A stretch of 59,510 bases of DNA, taken from contig JAHKLT010000064.1 in assembly GCA_020854915.1 (NCBI GenBank), positions 1 to 59,510 on the forward strand. The letters run 5' to 3'. This document shows positions 58,716-59,510 of this stretch, one piece after another. Below the pieces are notes generated by a model. It saw nothing but the letters and a program-made list of their open reading frames with translations, was not told the origin of the DNA and searched no databases. The translations under genes and the position numbers were made by a program. Within the stretch, counting starts at the first letter, position 1; each line of letters opens with the position of its first letter. This stretch comes from Methanobacteriaceae archaeon (GTDB lineage: Archaea; Methanobacteriota; Methanobacteria; Methanobacteriales; Methanobacteriaceae).

Positions 58716-59510
58716 TTAATTTATTAAACCAAATAATGCATCAGTAAATGTAGGATAAGTATTACTCCATGAAAATAAGTATACAATATATAGAATAACA
58801 AATATTATTAGAATTATTAAAATAATAGTTAATATTATGTCTATTATTTTCATTGATTCTTTTTCTTCTTTATAGTGAATATTCTCATGTATTGGCTTAT
58901 TTTCTTTTTTTTGTTTCTCTATTTCCGGAGATTCTTGATACGATGTTCTATCATAGTAAGTATTATCTACATAATTTTTTTCTTCTAATTTTGGTTGGTA
59001 TGGTTCATTTGTTAATGGACCATAAAGTTCTTCGTCTCTTGCTAATTGTTCTTGTAATGGAATATTTGGCTCTTCATAGATTTCATCTAGATATTGTTCA
59101 TATTTTTCTTCTAAATTTTTATTTTGTGAAATTGGTTCTGGTTGATAGCTATGATCTGGATAGATATAATCATCTTCATTATCATCAAAACCTTTTTCTT
59201 TAAATGTTTCAATATTTTCAGGTTTTTGTTCTTTTGATTTGTTACTAAAATCTTTTTCCATTTTTGGGTAATAACTTTCTTCAGAATAATCTTCATTGTC
59301 TAATTTTTTTTGGAAGTCGTCAATATCAAATGGTTCTATTTTTGGTTTTAATGTTGGAATATCTCTTGTTTGTTCTGGTTCTGTGTATTTTTCTTCTATG
59401 TTTTGGTATTGTTCTGGTTCTGTGTATTTTTCTTCTATGTTTTGGTATTGTTCTGGTTCTGTGTATTTTTCTTCTATGTTTTGGTATTGTTCTGGTTCTG
59501 TGTATTTTTC
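58716..59510 (-). CDS. Acidic repeat protein with C-terminal membrane anchor (5' end outside window)
   Basis: At least 264 residues; the frame stays open to the right edge, so the start is missing and the ATG at 59261 is internal. From the edge inward it has three complete and one partial copy of a 13-residue repeat YQNIEEKYTEPEQ, then a Pro, Glu, Asp and Tyr-rich low-complexity part (KPKIEPFDIDDFQKKLDNED), and near the C terminus one transmembrane helix (IIDIILTIILIILIIFVILY) with a short tail FSWSNTYPTFTDALFGLIN. Probably a cytoplasmic disordered scaffold tethered to the membrane or a surface protein. Not recognised. Confidence 0.7.
   Translation of the reverse strand, partial: EKYTEPEQYQNIEEKYTEPEQYQNIEEKYTEPEQYQNIEEKYTEPEQTRDIPTLKPKIEPFDIDDFQKKLDNEDYSEESYYPKMEKDFSNKSKEQKPENIETFKEKGFDDNEDDYIYPDHSYQPEPISQNKNLEEKYEQYLDEIYEEPNIPLQEQLARDEELYGPLTNEPYQPKLEEKNYVDNTYYDRTSYQESPEIEKQKKENKPIHENIHYKEEKESMKIIDIILTIILIILIIFVILYIVYLFSWSNTYPTFTDALFGLIN
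59371..59510 (-). repeat. 39-bp perfect tandem repeat, in frame
   Basis: Units start at 59371, 59410, 59449 and 59488; the last is cut by the window edge after 23 bases. The copies are identical at the nucleotide level and encode YQNIEEKYTEPEQ on the minus strand. Identity suggests recent expansion. Confidence 0.92.

Noticed and set aside
59111-59296. Alternative minus-strand frame, Lys/Ile rich, overlapping the repeat protein
   Set aside because: The frame of the repeat protein runs through the whole region to the window edge with protein-like composition; this one is its shadow.
59371-59510. 39-bp repeats as a CRISPR array
   Set aside because: The units are strictly contiguous with no spacers and lie in frame in a coding sequence.

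Overview
The window is very AT-rich (roughly 28% G+C by eye) and comes from a hydrogenotrophic methanogen of the order Methanobacteriales, most like Methanobrevibacter. The grounds are a complete MCR-I operon (mcrBDCGA), a complete methyl-H4MPT:CoM methyltransferase operon (mtrEDCBAFGH), an mvhDGAB hydrogenase operon, genes for methanogenic cofactors, and a MurT/GatD pair as expected in pseudomurein-walled archaea. The species cannot be fixed from the sequence alone. No rRNA, tRNA or CRISPR array was seen.

Layout. 1-8000 is an accessory, decaying stretch: the 3' end of a TnpB-type element, a nitroreductase, a winged-helix protein, an Fe-S aldo/keto reductase with an eroded active site, a broken short-chain dehydrogenase, the murT-gatD pair, and a 1.2-kb dead insertion sequence whose terminal repeats survive. 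8050-11300 holds a secreted or anchored protein and a MarR-DUF2156-GNAT operon whose promoter carries palindromes and a 33-bp direct repeat. 11650-20830 is a mixed housekeeping block (comB, a TraB-like protein, a DUF1922 protein, a CNNM/CBS protein, a tRNA thiolase, a thiamine-binding protein, a DegT aminotransferase, trm1, a DUF4013 protein). 21060-24800 is a compact operon with an Lrp regulator, mptA and cofG, so H4MPT and F420 synthesis sit together with two small conserved proteins. 24785-31670 carries taw2, the proteasome beta subunit, aCPSF1, purM, comC and mmp7. 31684-43693 is the methanogenesis core: mmp10 (McrA arginine methylase) divergent from mcrBDCGA, followed by mtrEDCBAFGH.

Downstream of mtrH two different IS630-type elements lie head to tail. 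The first looks intact but needs a -1 frameshift on an A9 tract to make its transposase. The second is a wreck. After them come mmp14, cobY, a PRC-barrel protein, sufCB, mvhDGAB, pyrC, a TmcAL-like nucleotidyltransferase, and the 3' part of a repeat-rich, C-terminally membrane-anchored protein that runs off the right edge.

How it fits together: MtrA-H passes the methyl group to CoM (made with ComB and ComC) using a cobamide (CobY) and pumps sodium. MCR, matured by Mmp10 and probably Mmp7 and McrC/D, releases methane. MvhDGAB feeds H2 electrons to heterodisulfide reductase, which is encoded elsewhere. MptA and CofG supply H4MPT and F420. SufBC may supply Fe-S clusters for this very Fe-S-rich set.

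The best leads outside known genes are a strongly over-represented palindrome AATAGCTATT (13 copies by eye), paired palindromes upstream of marR, mtr and mvh, a MITE-like 107-bp element between mmp10 and mcrB, and the frameshifted IS630 transposase.
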